Positions 1 through 12,941 of a DNA stretch of 64,000 nucleotides are shown here, one piece after another (position 1 is the first letter of the stretch; every line of letters begins with the position of its first letter). The stretch lies in contig CAMCWK010000004.1 in assembly GCA_945882615.1 (NCBI GenBank), positions 62,001 to 126,000 of the forward strand. The letters run 5' to 3'. Made by a program: the position numbers and the translations under genes. The notes under the pieces were generated by a model, which made no database searches, was not told where the DNA came from, and saw only the letters and a program-made list of their open reading frames with translations. Source of the stretch: Rhizobium sp. Q54. GTDB lineage: Bacteria > Pseudomonadota > Alphaproteobacteria > Micropepsales > Micropepsaceae.

Positions 1-719
<719 letters not shown>

Positions 720-720
<1 letters not shown>

Positions 721-1484
721 TGCGCATTCTGGTCACCAATGACGACGGCATCCATTCGCCGGGCCTCACCGTCGCCGAAAATATCGCCCGCGCCATCTGC
801 GATGACGTGTGGGTGGTGGCGCCCGAAAGTGAACAGTCCGGCGCGTCCCATTCCCTGACCCTCAGCGCGCCTTTGCGCATGCGCAAGATGGACGAGCGCC
901 ATTATGCCGTCAGCGGCACCCCCACCGACTGCGTGATGATGGGCTGTCTGCATCTGCTCAAGGACAAGATGCCGGACCTGATCGTCTCCGGCGTCAACTG
1001 GGGCTCTAACATGGCCGATGACGTCACCTATTCGGGCACCATCGCCGGGGCGATGGAAGGCTGCGCTTTGGGAATCCCATCGATCGCGCTGTCGCAGGCC
1101 TATGACGAATCCTCGCGGCTGGAGATCGACTGGTCGGCGGGCGAGGCCCATGGCGCCGATGTGGTGCGCCGTCTTGTCGAAGCCGGCTGGCCCGCGGGCA
1201 CGCTGATGAATGTGAACTTTCCCGCCTGTCCCGCCGCCGAGGTCAAAGGCACCATGGTGGTGCCCCAGGGCAAATACGATCTGCAATCCACCGAGATCGA
1301 AGAGCGCCAGGACGCGCGCCAGCGCGCCTATTACTGGATCGGCCTGCGCCGCCGCCGCGCCACGCCGCCCGAAAACACCGATCTGGGCGCGGTCTATGCC
1401 GGCAAGATCGCGGTGACGCCGCTGCATCTCAACCTGACGGAAGTGTCGGTGCTGGAGACGCTGCGCGCGCGCCTGGGCAAGTAG
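720..1484 (+). CDS. surE: 5'/3'-nucleotidase SurE
   Basis: N-terminus MRILVTNDDGIHSPGL, SGVNWGSNMADDVTYSGTIAGAMEG; ATGA overlap with serS stop. Confidence 0.95.
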
Positions 1485-1629
1485 GGAACCGTTAACTTTC
1501 GCCTGGCCCCTACCAGCCCATGTGGTTACCAAGCTCGTCGCACCTAGAGAAACGAAGGCCCGGGGTTAAATCCTTCTCAACTTTTCCGCGCCATGATCCG
1601 TTTCGAGACAGTGCAGAAGGCACCATCCG

Positions 1630-2304
1630 ATGGGTCATTTTCGCAAAATCATTCTTGTCGTGTTTGCCGCGCTCGCCGCGCCGCTGCTGGCGGGCTGCAT
1701 GCCCGACACGCCGAAAACCCATCTGACCTGGGACGTCAATACCCGCCTGGGCAAGCCGCGCGCGGTTGCCACCAAGAGCAACTCGGCCAAGACCTATGTC
1801 TATCAGGACAAATATGCGACGCCGACGCCGCGGCCCGCGCCCAACTATGTCACCAAGAACAACACGGCCTATACGCCCGTGACGGCCAAGCCGCTGGCCC
1901 CCGTCGGCGGCGCGCCCGCCTTCGCCTGGCCGGTCAGCGGCCGGGTGGTTTCCGATTTCGGCGCCACTTCCAGCGGCGGCAAGAATGACGGCATCAATAT
2001 CGCCACCGCGATGGGCGTTCCGGTTCATGCTTCGGCGTCGGGCACCGTCACCTATGCCGGCGACGAATTGAAGGGCTATGGCAATCTGGTGCTGATCAAG
2101 CATAGCGGCGGCTACACCACCGCCTATGCCCATGCCGAACGGCTGGTGGTCAGCAAGGGCGACTTCGTCGCCCGCGGCCAGGTGATCGGCTATTCCGGCC
2201 AGACCGGCGATGTCAGCAGCCCGCAGCTGCACTTCGAAATCCGCTCGAACACGACGCCGGTCAATCCGCGCTCGTATCTGACGACGACTTCGGCGTCGAA
2301 CTAG
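1630..2304 (+). CDS. M23/LytM-domain lipoprotein, NlpD-like (degenerate metal site)
   Basis: Lipobox LLAGC near N-terminus; C-terminal LytM fold signature GYGNLVLIKHSGGYTTAYAH...QLHFEIR; located downstream of surE as nlpD often is. Confidence 0.8.
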   Translation: MGHFRKIILVVFAALAAPLLAGCMPDTPKTHLTWDVNTRLGKPRAVATKSNSAKTYVYQDKYATPTPRPAPNYVTKNNTAYTPVTAKPLAPVGGAPAFAWPVSGRVVSDFGATSSGGKNDGINIATAMGVPVHASASGTVTYAGDELKGYGNLVLIKHSGGYTTAYAHAERLVVSKGDFVARGQVIGYSGQTGDVSSPQLHFEIRSNTTPVNPRSYLTTTSASN

Positions 2305-3179
2305 TCGAGCTTCTGGCCGAGTTCGCCTGCCAAATCCTGAATGAACTGCCAGGCGACGCGGCCTGAACGCCCGCCGCGGCCCATCGCCCAGGTCAGCGCG
2401 CGCTTGCGCAACTCTTCCGGCGCGATCTTGAGCTGGTGGAAAGCGGCATAGCCTTCGATCATCGCCAGATACTCGTCCTGGCCGCAGTGATGAAAGCCCA
2501 GCCAAAGGCCGAAACGGTCTGACAGCGATACTTTTTCTTCCACCGCTTCGCCCGGATTGATGGCGGTGCCCCGCTCATTGTCCACCAGGTCGCGCGGCAT
2601 CAGGTGCCGCCGGTTGGAGGTGGCATAGAAGATCGTGTTGGCGGGGCGGCCCTCGATGCCGCCTTCCAGTGCCGCCTTCAGCGATTTGTAGCTGGTATCG
2701 TCCTTGTCGAAGGACAGGTCGTCGCAATACAGCAGGATGCGGCGCTTCGACGTGCGCAGGGTCCGCAGCAGCAGGGGCAGGGTGTCGATATCCTCGCGGT
2801 GGATTTCGATCAGCACCAGCCGCTCGCCGGCCTTGCGACCCTGGTTGATCTCTTCATGCACCGCCTTGACCAGCGAGCTCTTGCCCATGCCGCGCGCGCC
2901 CCATAGCAGCGCATTGTTGGCCGGCAGGCCTTCGGCAAAACGCCTGGTGTTGGCCAGCAGGGTTTCGCGCTGGGATTCGATGGCCTTGAGCAGCGAAAGA
3001 TCGACATGGGCGACATGCGGCACGGCCACCAGCCCGCCCTGCGCAGGCTCCCAGACAAAGGCGTCGCCATCGGGCAGGGTGCTGCCAAGGGGCGCGGGCG
3101 CCAGCCGGTCCAGCGCGTCCGCAATCCGCGCCAGCAGGGCGGTCTCGCCCAGGGCGGCGTTTTTGTCGCTGTTTGCCAT
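2301..3179 (-). CDS. DUF815-type AAA+ ATPase
   Basis: Walker A GARGMGKSSLVK, LLYCDDLSFD, YATSNRRHLMPR; start set to the internal Met (MANSDKN) of the 2301..3260 ORF. Confidence 0.85.
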   Translation of the reverse strand: MANSDKNAALGETALLARIADALDRLAPAPLGSTLPDGDAFVWEPAQGGLVAVPHVAHVDLSLLKAIESQRETLLANTRRFAEGLPANNALLWGARGMGKSSLVKAVHEEINQGRKAGERLVLIEIHREDIDTLPLLLRTLRTSKRRILLYCDDLSFDKDDTSYKSLKAALEGGIEGRPANTIFYATSNRRHLMPRDLVDNERGTAINPGEAVEEKVSLSDRFGLWLGFHHCGQDEYLAMIEGYAAFHQLKIAPEELRKRALTWAMGRGGRSGRVAWQFIQDLAGELGQKLD

Positions 3180-3261
3180 GCTAACCCCTTGATTTCCCGT
3201 GGTTGCAAAGGAAGACCGCGCCGCTATAGTCCGGCCGCATCCCAAGCAAAAGACCCGCAAT

Positions 3262-3564
3262 ATGAATCCGAACGATCCGATGTTCCAGACGCTGACTCTC
3301 GCGCTGCCGATGATCGCGATCTTCTACTTTCTTCTCTGGCGTCCGCAAAGCCAGCGGGCCAAGCAGCTGCGCACCATGGTCGAGGGCCTGCGCCGCGGCG
3401 ATACGGTTGTGACCTCGGGCGGCATCCTGGGCAAGGTGGTCAAGGCCTCCAATGCGGACGATCCGGAAATCATGATCGAGATCGCCGACAATGTGCAGGT
3501 GCGGGTTCTGAAGGCGACGCTGTCGGAAGTCCGCTCCAAGAGCCAGCCTGCCGACAAGGACTGA
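3262..3564 (+). CDS. yajC: Preprotein translocase subunit YajC
   Basis: Short protein with N-terminal TM, FYFLLWRPQSQRAKQLRTMVEGLRRGDTVVTSGGILGKV. Confidence 0.93.
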   Translation: MNPNDPMFQTLTLALPMIAIFYFLLWRPQSQRAKQLRTMVEGLRRGDTVVTSGGILGKVVKASNADDPEIMIEIADNVQVRVLKATLSEVRSKSQPADKD

Positions 3565-3656
3565 GTCGCCGCGCCGCTTTCCTGACGGCGCGCAAGCTGG
3601 CGATCCCAAGGGGCTTGGGCTAAGGTTCCCGCCTGGAATCTGAGGGAGGGGACCCC

Positions 3657-4283
3657 ATGGCCGCGTTTTTCGGAAATCTTCGCAATGTGGTGATTGCGAG
3701 CTTCGCGCTCGCCCTCGTCATGGTCGGCATCTATTGCGCCACGCAGGGCTTTGACGGGCTGCTGTTCGAACTGTTCCTGCTGCGCTGGCTGCATGTCGCG
3801 GCGGGCGTGATGTGGATCGGCCTGCTCTGGTATTTCAACTTCGTCCAGATCCCCACCATGCCCAAGGTACCCGACGAGTTGAAGAAGGGCGTCACCGGCT
3901 TTATCGCGCCAGCGGCGCTGTTCTGGTTTCGCTGGGCCGCGATGGCCACCATGGTGCTGGGCGTGATCCTGGCGCTGCGCAACGGCTATCTGCTGGAAGC
4001 CTATACGCTGGATCTCAGCGACGGTCTGGAAGGCTGGCCGGCGGTGCCGAAATATCTCGCCATCGGCATCGGCATGTGGCTGGGCACCATCATGTGGTTC
4101 AACGTCTGGTTTGTGATCTGGCCCAATCAGCAAAAGGCGCTGAATATCGGCAACAAGTATCCCGATCTGGCGCCGGCCGACAAAGCCGCGGCGGGCAAGA
4201 CCGCGATGATCTTCAGCCGCGTCAACACGCTTTTGTCTGTGCCGATGCTGTTCGGCATGGTCGCGGCCGGGCATCTCTACTGA
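3657..4283 (+). CDS. Multi-pass membrane protein resembling urate hydroxylase PuuD membrane domain
   Basis: LRWLHVAAGVMWIGLLWYFNFVQIPTMPKVP and several TM helices; no C-terminal cytochrome domain. Confidence 0.6.
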   Translation: MAAFFGNLRNVVIASFALALVMVGIYCATQGFDGLLFELFLLRWLHVAAGVMWIGLLWYFNFVQIPTMPKVPDELKKGVTGFIAPAALFWFRWAAMATMVLGVILALRNGYLLEAYTLDLSDGLEGWPAVPKYLAIGIGMWLGTIMWFNVWFVIWPNQQKALNIGNKYPDLAPADKAAAGKTAMIFSRVNTLLSVPMLFGMVAAGHLY

Positions 4284-4306
4284 GGCTGGGCTTTCGCAAA
4301 TTGCGG

Positions 4307-4336
4307 AACCGCCCGCGCAAGCGGGCGGTTTCATTT
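4307..4336 (+). terminator. Rho-independent terminator candidate
   Basis: Hairpin AACCGCCCGC-GCAA-GCGGGCGGTT followed by TCATTTTA. Confidence 0.7.
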
Positions 4337-4339
4337 TAG

Positions 4340-5164
4340 ATGGACGCCGTTCCTGCCATAGATGCTGCCCTGGCCAACCGTCTGGCCGTTTCGGTGCGCG
4401 CTGCCGATCCTGACCGCTATTTTTCGGCCCTGTTTGCTCCCGCCGCGCTGCGCCCCTTCCTGTTTGTACTCTATGCCTTCAATGCTGAGCTGGCGCGGGT
4501 GGCCCAGACGGTGCGCGAGCCGATGCTGGGCGCGATCCGCCTGGAATGGTGGCGCGAGACCGCCGAGGGCGCGGCCAAGGGAAAGCCGCGCAACCATGAC
4601 GTGGCCAAGGGGCTGGCCGCACTGTTCGCGCAAAAAACCATCACATTGGCCGAGCTGGAAGCCCTGATCGCCGCGCGCGCCTTTGATTCCTCCGCCGACC
4701 GCTTCGCCGATTTTGCCGCGCTGGAGAATTATATCGATGCCACCGGCGGGGCGGTGATGCGGCTGGCGGCGCGGATACTCGGTGGCAATCCGGCGCTGAC
4801 AGCCCAGGCGGCCCGCGCTTATGGCCTGACAGGATTGCTGCGTTCCCTGCCGTTCCACAACAGCCGGCACAAACTCTATCTGCCGCTCGATCTGCTATCG
4901 GCGCTCCATGTCAGCGCGGAAGAATTCTTCCATCTCGAAAAGGACGATCCGCGCCTGGCCGCCGCCACCCGCCAGGTGAGCCTGAAGGCGCGCGATCATT
5001 TTTTGGCGGCGCGCGCCGCGCCAAAGCCAGGCCCGGCACTGGCCGCGATTCTGCCCGCGGCGCTGGTGCCGGTTTATCTCAGGAAGCTGACGACCGGCCG
5101 TGATGTACCGATCCATCGGCGGCAAATGGCATTGTTGAGTGCAGCAATGAAACGGCGGCTGTGA
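4340..5164 (+). CDS. Squalene/phytoene synthase family protein
   Basis: LYAFNAELARVAQTVREPMLGAIRLEWWRE, YIDATGGAVMRLAARILGG, GLTGLLRSLPFHNSRHKLYLP. Confidence 0.85.
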   Translation: MDAVPAIDAALANRLAVSVRAADPDRYFSALFAPAALRPFLFVLYAFNAELARVAQTVREPMLGAIRLEWWRETAEGAAKGKPRNHDVAKGLAALFAQKTITLAELEALIAARAFDSSADRFADFAALENYIDATGGAVMRLAARILGGNPALTAQAARAYGLTGLLRSLPFHNSRHKLYLPLDLLSALHVSAEEFFHLEKDDPRLAAATRQVSLKARDHFLAARAAPKPGPALAAILPAALVPVYLRKLTTGRDVPIHRRQMALLSAAMKRRL

Positions 5165-5185
5165 TGCCGCCGATGATCCTTTTTT
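5153..5185 (+). terminator. Possible terminator hairpin overlapping the stop codon of the 4340..5164 gene
   Basis: CGGCGGC-TGTGAT-GCCGCCG perfect 7-bp stem, then 7 nt, then T6. Confidence 0.4.
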
Positions 5186-5258
5186 GGTCGCGCAATCTGC
5201 GCCCCACCACCGCGGACGATTGTCAGCACGGCGGATTGCTTAATTGCGCTCCGGGGGC

Positions 5259-5303
5259 CGTCAGATGGCGTTGCTGAGCGCCGCGATGAAGCGGCGGCTC
5301 TAG
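5259..5303 (+). pseudogene. Second copy of the 3' terminus of the squalene/phytoene synthase-family gene
   Basis: CGTCAGATGGCGTTGCTGAGCGCCGCGATGAAGCGGCGGCTCTAG encodes RQMALLSAAMKRRL*, identical in protein to the end of 4340..5164 but with different codons. Confidence 0.7.
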
Positions 5304-5702
5304 CTATACGTCCAGAATGGTGGGGCCGCCGGCGCCGCGCGGCTCGCCGCTCTTGTACTTCACATCGCCATGGCTGATGCGGCGATAGTCCTTGAGCTGC
5401 TTCTGGGCGACGGCAAAGGCATTCTCCAGCACCGCATAGGCGTCGGTGGCCGCCTTCTTGTGTCCGCCATGCGCCAGTTCGCGGCTGACCACGATTTCCT
5501 TGCCCGGCACCCGCACCACGACATGGACGTCCGGCGGATTGCCGCTGGCCTTCTGGCTGCGATGCGGCATTTCGATCACCACCCGGCAGCCGATGATATG
5601 ATCGTGAAACTGTTCCAGCTTGTTGACGTGCTCTCGTACCGCCGCCTTCAGGGCGTCGGAGGATTCCATATTGTGGAAGGAAAGTTCGAGGGGGATGTCC
5701 AT
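5304..5702 (-). CDS. hpf: Ribosome hibernation promoting factor / RaiA family
   Basis: MDIPLELSFHNMESSDALKAAVREHVNKLEQFHDHIIGCRVVIE...; start at internal Met of ORF. Confidence 0.88.
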   Translation of the reverse strand: MDIPLELSFHNMESSDALKAAVREHVNKLEQFHDHIIGCRVVIEMPHRSQKASGNPPDVHVVVRVPGKEIVVSRELAHGGHKKAATDAYAVLENAFAVAQKQLKDYRRISHGDVKYKSGEPRGAGGPTILDV

Positions 5703-5761
5703 GCGTGGTTCCGCTTTGCTGCGTTTTGACAACGTGCGGAACTGTAGCCGGTTTCGCCGAA

Positions 5762-7108
5762 CTATTCAGCCGCGCCGATCAGCCAGCCGGATAAATCCTC
5801 CAGGGCCCGGGCACTCATCGCCTGTTTGCGGTCTTTCCCGCGGATTTTCGCGGTTTTGGGGAAGGGCGGGAAGAGCCCGAAATTGACGTTCATCGGCTGA
5901 AAGGTGCGTTCGTCGGCGCCGCCGGTGATGTGGGCGAGCAGGGCGCCGAAAGCGGTGGTGGGCGGGGGCGGCATGGCTGGCGTACCCAGAACCTCCGCCG
6001 CCGCGAAGCGTCCCGCCAGAAGCCCGATCGCCGCGCTTTCAACATAGCCTTCCACGCCCGTGATCTGACCGGCAAAGCGCAGATGCGGATGTGCCTTGAG
6101 GCGCAGCTGCGCATCCAGCAGGCGCGGCGAATTGATGAAGGTGTTGCGGTGCAGTCCGCCCAGCCGCGCGAACTGCGCATTTTCCAGTCCCGGAATGGTG
6201 CGGAAGATGCGCACCTGCTCGGCATGGCGAAGCTTGGTCTGAAAGCCGACCATATTCCACAGCGTACCCAGCTTGTTGTCCTGGCGCAGCTGCACCACGG
6301 CATGGGCCTGCCGGCCGGTGCGGGGGTCCATGAGCCCCACCGGCTTCATGGGACCAAAGGCCAGTGTCTGTTCGCCGCGCGCCGCCATCACTTCGATCGG
6401 CAGGCAGGCTTCGAAATAGGGCGTGGACTTCTCCCATTCCTTGAAATCGGTCTTTTCGCCCGCGATCAGCGCGGCCACGAAGGCTTTGTACTGGGATTCA
6501 TCCAGCGGCAGATTGATGTAGTCGGCGATCCCGCCGCCCGGGCCTTCCTTGTCATAGCGCGACTGAAACCAGGCGATGTCGAAATCGATCGATTCGCGGT
6601 GGATGATGGGGGCGATGGCGTCGAAGAAGGCGAGCTGATCCTGACCCGTGGCTTCACCGATCGCCCCGCCCAGGCTGGCAGAGGTCAGCGGCCCGGTGGC
6701 GATGATGGTGTTGCCCCAATCGGCCGGGGGCAGGGTGGTGATTTCGGCACGCGAGATTTTCACCCGGGGATGGCTTTCGAGGGCCTGGGTCACGGCGGCG
6801 GAAAAGCCGTGCCGGTCCACCGCCAATGCCCCGCCCGCAGGCAGCTTGTGCGCATCGGCGGCCCGCATGATCAGCGAACCGGCCTGGCGCATCTCTTCGT
6901 GCAGCAGGCCCACGGCGTTGTTCTGGGCGTCGTCGGAGCGAAAGGAGTTGGAACAGACCAGCTCGGCCAGAGAATCGGTCTGATGTGCGTCAGTGGCGCG
7001 CAGCGGGCGCATTTCATGGAGAATCACCTCCACGCCAGCTTCCGCAGCCTGCCAGGCGGCCTCCGACCCGGCCAATCCACCTCCGACAATTTGCAGTTTT
7101 GTGCTCAT
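5762..7108 (-). CDS. trmFO: Methylenetetrahydrofolate-tRNA-(uracil-5-)-methyltransferase TrmFO
   Basis: [60 protein letters not shown]. Confidence 0.95.
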   Translation of the reverse strand: MSTKLQIVGGGLAGSEAAWQAAEAGVEVILHEMRPLRATDAHQTDSLAELVCSNSFRSDDAQNNAVGLLHEEMRQAGSLIMRAADAHKLPAGGALAVDRHGFSAAVTQALESHPRVKISRAEITTLPPADWGNTIIATGPLTSASLGGAIGEATGQDQLAFFDAIAPIIHRESIDFDIAWFQSRYDKEGPGGGIADYINLPLDESQYKAFVAALIAGEKTDFKEWEKSTPYFEACLPIEVMAARGEQTLAFGPMKPVGLMDPRTGRQAHAVVQLRQDNKLGTLWNMVGFQTKLRHAEQVRIFRTIPGLENAQFARLGGLHRNTFINSPRLLDAQLRLKAHPHLRFAGQITGVEGYVESAAIGLLAGRFAAAEVLGTPAMPPPPTTAFGALLAHITGGADERTFQPMNVNFGLFPPFPKTAKIRGKDRKQAMSARALEDLSGWLIGAAE

Positions 7109-7347
7109 GCGGGTGGGCCTTAGCAGGTCCAGAAAGGGCTGAGCAAAGGAATATTATCCTAAAAACAAGGTTTTCTGGGATTTTTGAGCCGTTTTGCCCC
7201 CCCGAAATGTTCCAAACCTGTCCTGCCTTTTGTCCCCGGGGAGGCGGTAAAGCCTTTTGGCAACAGTCAAAAAGGAATTATGAAAGTCCGGTTGACTTGC
7301 GGCGGACCTTCGAGGAAGTATGCGCCCAACATAAAGGGGGAAAGCCT

Positions 7348-7632
7348 ATGTTTTCTTATAAGAGTTTTGTTGGTGCGTTTACGGCGGCTGTGCTTGCTGG
7401 TTCTTCGGCTTTCGCCGCGACGACCACCGGTGCTCTCGCCCCCGGCAAGTCGGCTGGCGTGAATAAGGCCCAGACGGAAACCGGTGCGATCATCCTTGGC
7501 GCGGCCGGCCTCGCCATCTTGGCGGGCGTTGCCTTCGTCGTTGCCAATCAGAGCGGCGAGCGGACTGAAGGGACGGGCAAGTTCTCGTCTGCCAACACCA
7601 CTGGTGCGGGCGGCGGTACTACAGCGCCGTAA
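7348..7632 (+). CDS. Small exported, single-TM protein of unknown function (paralog of 12942..13211)
   Basis: Strong RBS (AAAGGGGGAAAGCCT) before ATG; signal peptide MFSYKSFVGAFTAAVLAGSSAFAA; LAPGKSAGVNKAQ then hydrophobic helix and Gly/Thr-rich tail. Confidence 0.75.
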   Translation: MFSYKSFVGAFTAAVLAGSSAFAATTTGALAPGKSAGVNKAQTETGAIILGAAGLAILAGVAFVVANQSGERTEGTGKFSSANTTGAGGGTTAP

Positions 7633-7667
7633 TTGGCGGTTCGTCTAGTTCCAATACACCGGAATAG

Positions 7668-7703
7668 AAAAAGGCCTGTTGTCCAAAAGACAGCAGGCCT
7701 TTT
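7668..7703 (+). terminator. Rho-independent terminator
   Basis: AAAGGCCTGTTGTC-CAAAA-GACAGCAGGCCTTT, 14-bp stem with one G.U, A- and T-rich flanks. Confidence 0.85.
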
Positions 7704-7905
7704 GCTATGTCCGGCTGGCCGGCCGAAGCCCAAAGGCTTGGTTCCGCGCCTTAATTTGGCGCGATTTTTAACGATTTTATGTAAGCTGGAATGCCATGCT
7801 GCGCCGGCTGCGTGTTTTGTGACGCGGCAGTGATTAAGCGGGCGCGCAGGCTTGATGACGGCAGCATAGCTGCCCCATATACAGTTCTGGACAGAACAGG
7901 CGGAA

Positions 7906-8160
7906 GTGACGATGGCCGAAGGCAAAGGGACGAATTACGCGAAGTTGGCGCTGGGCGCCGGCCTGCTGGCGGCTGCCGCCATCGGCGTCGCGGCCTTTGT
8001 GCCGCGCCGCAAGCTGGCCCTTGTGGCTGAACCGCTGGTCGGCCTGGCCAAGCTGCCGGTTGCCGCCGCGTTGACGGCCTGGGCCATGGGCCTGTGGCAC
8101 GACGCGACCGCGCCCCAGGCGCCGGTGTTCGATGACCTGCGCCCATTTGATGAATTTTAA
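7906..8160 (+). CDS. Small hypothetical protein
   Basis: Compact ORF with hydrophobic segment, closely followed by 8167 ORF on the same strand. Confidence 0.55.
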   Translation: MTMAEGKGTNYAKLALGAGLLAAAAIGVAAFVPRRKLALVAEPLVGLAKLPVAAALTAWAMGLWHDATAPQAPVFDDLRPFDEF

Positions 8161-8166
8161 GGCCAG

Positions 8167-9021
8167 GTGATGGCGCGGGTTCCGGTCGTCGCGACAATCC
8201 GCGATGCCTATCTTTTTACCGCCACGAATCTCGGCGGAATCATCGGCTTGATCTGGATCCCCATGGTGCTGGTCACCATCCTGGGGTTCTTTTCTTTCCA
8301 GCGCTATTACAACGCCGTCATCGAAGCGATGGCGAGCGGCGCCGCCGCTACGCTCGGCCCCACCATGTTGATGATGCTGGGCTATATCATCGCGGCGGTG
8401 CTGCTTCATGGAATGATGTATGTCGCGGTGGTGCAGCTGGCGCTGGGGACGCGCAGCGCGCCGACATGGGCGCATTTTGCCTTCGGCGCCGAGGAATGGC
8501 GGATGTTCCGGGCGTTTCTGGCCTTTGTGGGCCTGCTTCTGGCTTTGGTGATTCCCATCCTGGTGATCGGTACCGCGGCCACGGGAACTGGAGGTACCCC
8601 GGGACCGGCCATGGCGGGGCTGGTGCTGCTGGTTTATGGCGTCCTGATTCTCGCCGTGCCGCGGTTCCTGGCTTTGTTGCCCGCTATCGCGGTCGCGGAA
8701 AACGTGCCGGTGCTGCGCCGCGCCTGGCAGCTCTCGACCGGTAATTTCTGGCGGCTGCTGGCCATTCTCGCGGGCATTTTTATTCCTATTCTGATCCTGA
8801 TGGGCCTGGTGCAGGTGGTGCTGGCCGGGCGCCCGCCGACGCCGGCAAGCACCGACCAGATGCGGTTGATGGCCGGACTGCTCCGGGCGCGCGAAACCCT
8901 GCCCATTGTCAGCGGGTTGGGTTTCCTGATCTCGCCGCTGTTGATCGGGCTATTTTCCAGCGCCAGTGTTTCGGCCTGGCGCGCGCTGAAAACCGAGCCT
9001 TCGGTCGATATCGAAGTCTGA
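8167..9021 (+). CDS. Multi-pass integral membrane protein (paralog of 26093..26932)
   Basis: About six hydrophobic segments; VVQLALG...FGAEEWRMFRAFLAF and LPAIAVAENVPVLRRAWQLSTGNFWRLLAI. Confidence 0.7.
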   Translation: MMARVPVVATIRDAYLFTATNLGGIIGLIWIPMVLVTILGFFSFQRYYNAVIEAMASGAAATLGPTMLMMLGYIIAAVLLHGMMYVAVVQLALGTRSAPTWAHFAFGAEEWRMFRAFLAFVGLLLALVIPILVIGTAATGTGGTPGPAMAGLVLLVYGVLILAVPRFLALLPAIAVAENVPVLRRAWQLSTGNFWRLLAILAGIFIPILILMGLVQVVLAGRPPTPASTDQMRLMAGLLRARETLPIVSGLGFLISPLLIGLFSSASVSAWRALKTEPSVDIEV

Positions 9022-9024
9022 GGA

Positions 9025-11912
<2,888 letters not shown>

Positions 11913-11913
<1 letters not shown>

Positions 11914-12761
11914 CAGTTGGGTTTTCTGCCAAGGCTGGAGAGGTAACGTTCAGAAGCATCAACCGGCACCGCGCCCAGTTCGGCCAGCATGTTCAGGGCG
12001 CGCGCCGCCAGGTCCGCCGAGCGGTAGCAATGATGGGCGATCAAAGCGAGATGCTTCCACTGTTCGGCGCGCATGTTCCCCGCACGTGTGAAATCGCGGA
12101 CATAGACCATGTCGGCCTCCAGCAATTGCCTGAGGCCCCGATTGGGCTGGCCACCCACCACGGTGGGCGCCAGCGGCCAGACTTTCACGTCCGCAAAACA
12201 GTGGGGCAGGAACCCGAGGTCCCGCAGCATCAGGTCCATCTCGCCCAGGGTGGGCTGGTCCTTGTAGAGGGGAACGAAGGAAACCTCGGTCTGAATCGCC
12301 ACCGTATCGGCGAGCTTGCGCTGGCCGTGGGTCAGCACTTCGCGCTCACAGCCCTGGATGTCCATTTTGAGGAAATCCATGTTGGCGATCTCGGCAATGT
12401 CATCAAGACGGCGGGTTGAAACCGGGATGGTGCTTTTCACTTCACCCCATATAGGAAACAGATTGAAAAGCGCCAGTTGCGCGGGATCGGGAACCAGCAG
12501 GCTGGTCATGCCCTCGATGCCGCAGATATTCAGGGTGCGGGAAGTTCCGTCGCCCAGCGCATAGGGCAGGTAGCGTTCGCGCGGGCCGGCCATGGCCTGC
12601 AAGCGTGCCAGGGCATCGGGCTGGGGCTCGAATCCCACCACGTCACACAGGCCAGCCGCCAGCATGGCTTTGTACGGCGGGGCACCGTCGATGGGGTTGG
12701 CGCCCACATCCACGATCGCTGTGGGGCGGCTGGGCGCCAGAATCTGTGTCAGGAAATCCAT
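11913..12761 (-). CDS. FkbM family methyltransferase
   Basis: [61 protein letters not shown]. Confidence 0.85.
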
Positions 12762-12941
12762 GGGCCAGTCATAACCGTTTCTGCTTTCGAAAACAAAAAG
12801 AGAACAACCACCAGAAAATCATCATTGTTCATTTGCAAAAGACCCGCAAAGCGTCCTAATAACTACAAGTGGTTGAGATCGGATCGACCGGTCCAACCGA
12901 CGTTTTATCACGCGAAAAGCGAATTGTTTCAGAGGGATGCC

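Noticed and set aside
5930-7123. 397-aa ORF antisense to trmFO
   Set aside because: Antisense artefact; trmFO on the minus strand is unambiguous.
12888-12904. GACCGGTC palindrome upstream of the second small exported gene
   Set aside because: An 8-bp palindrome is expected by chance in 64 kb of GC-rich DNA and has no supporting repeat nearby.
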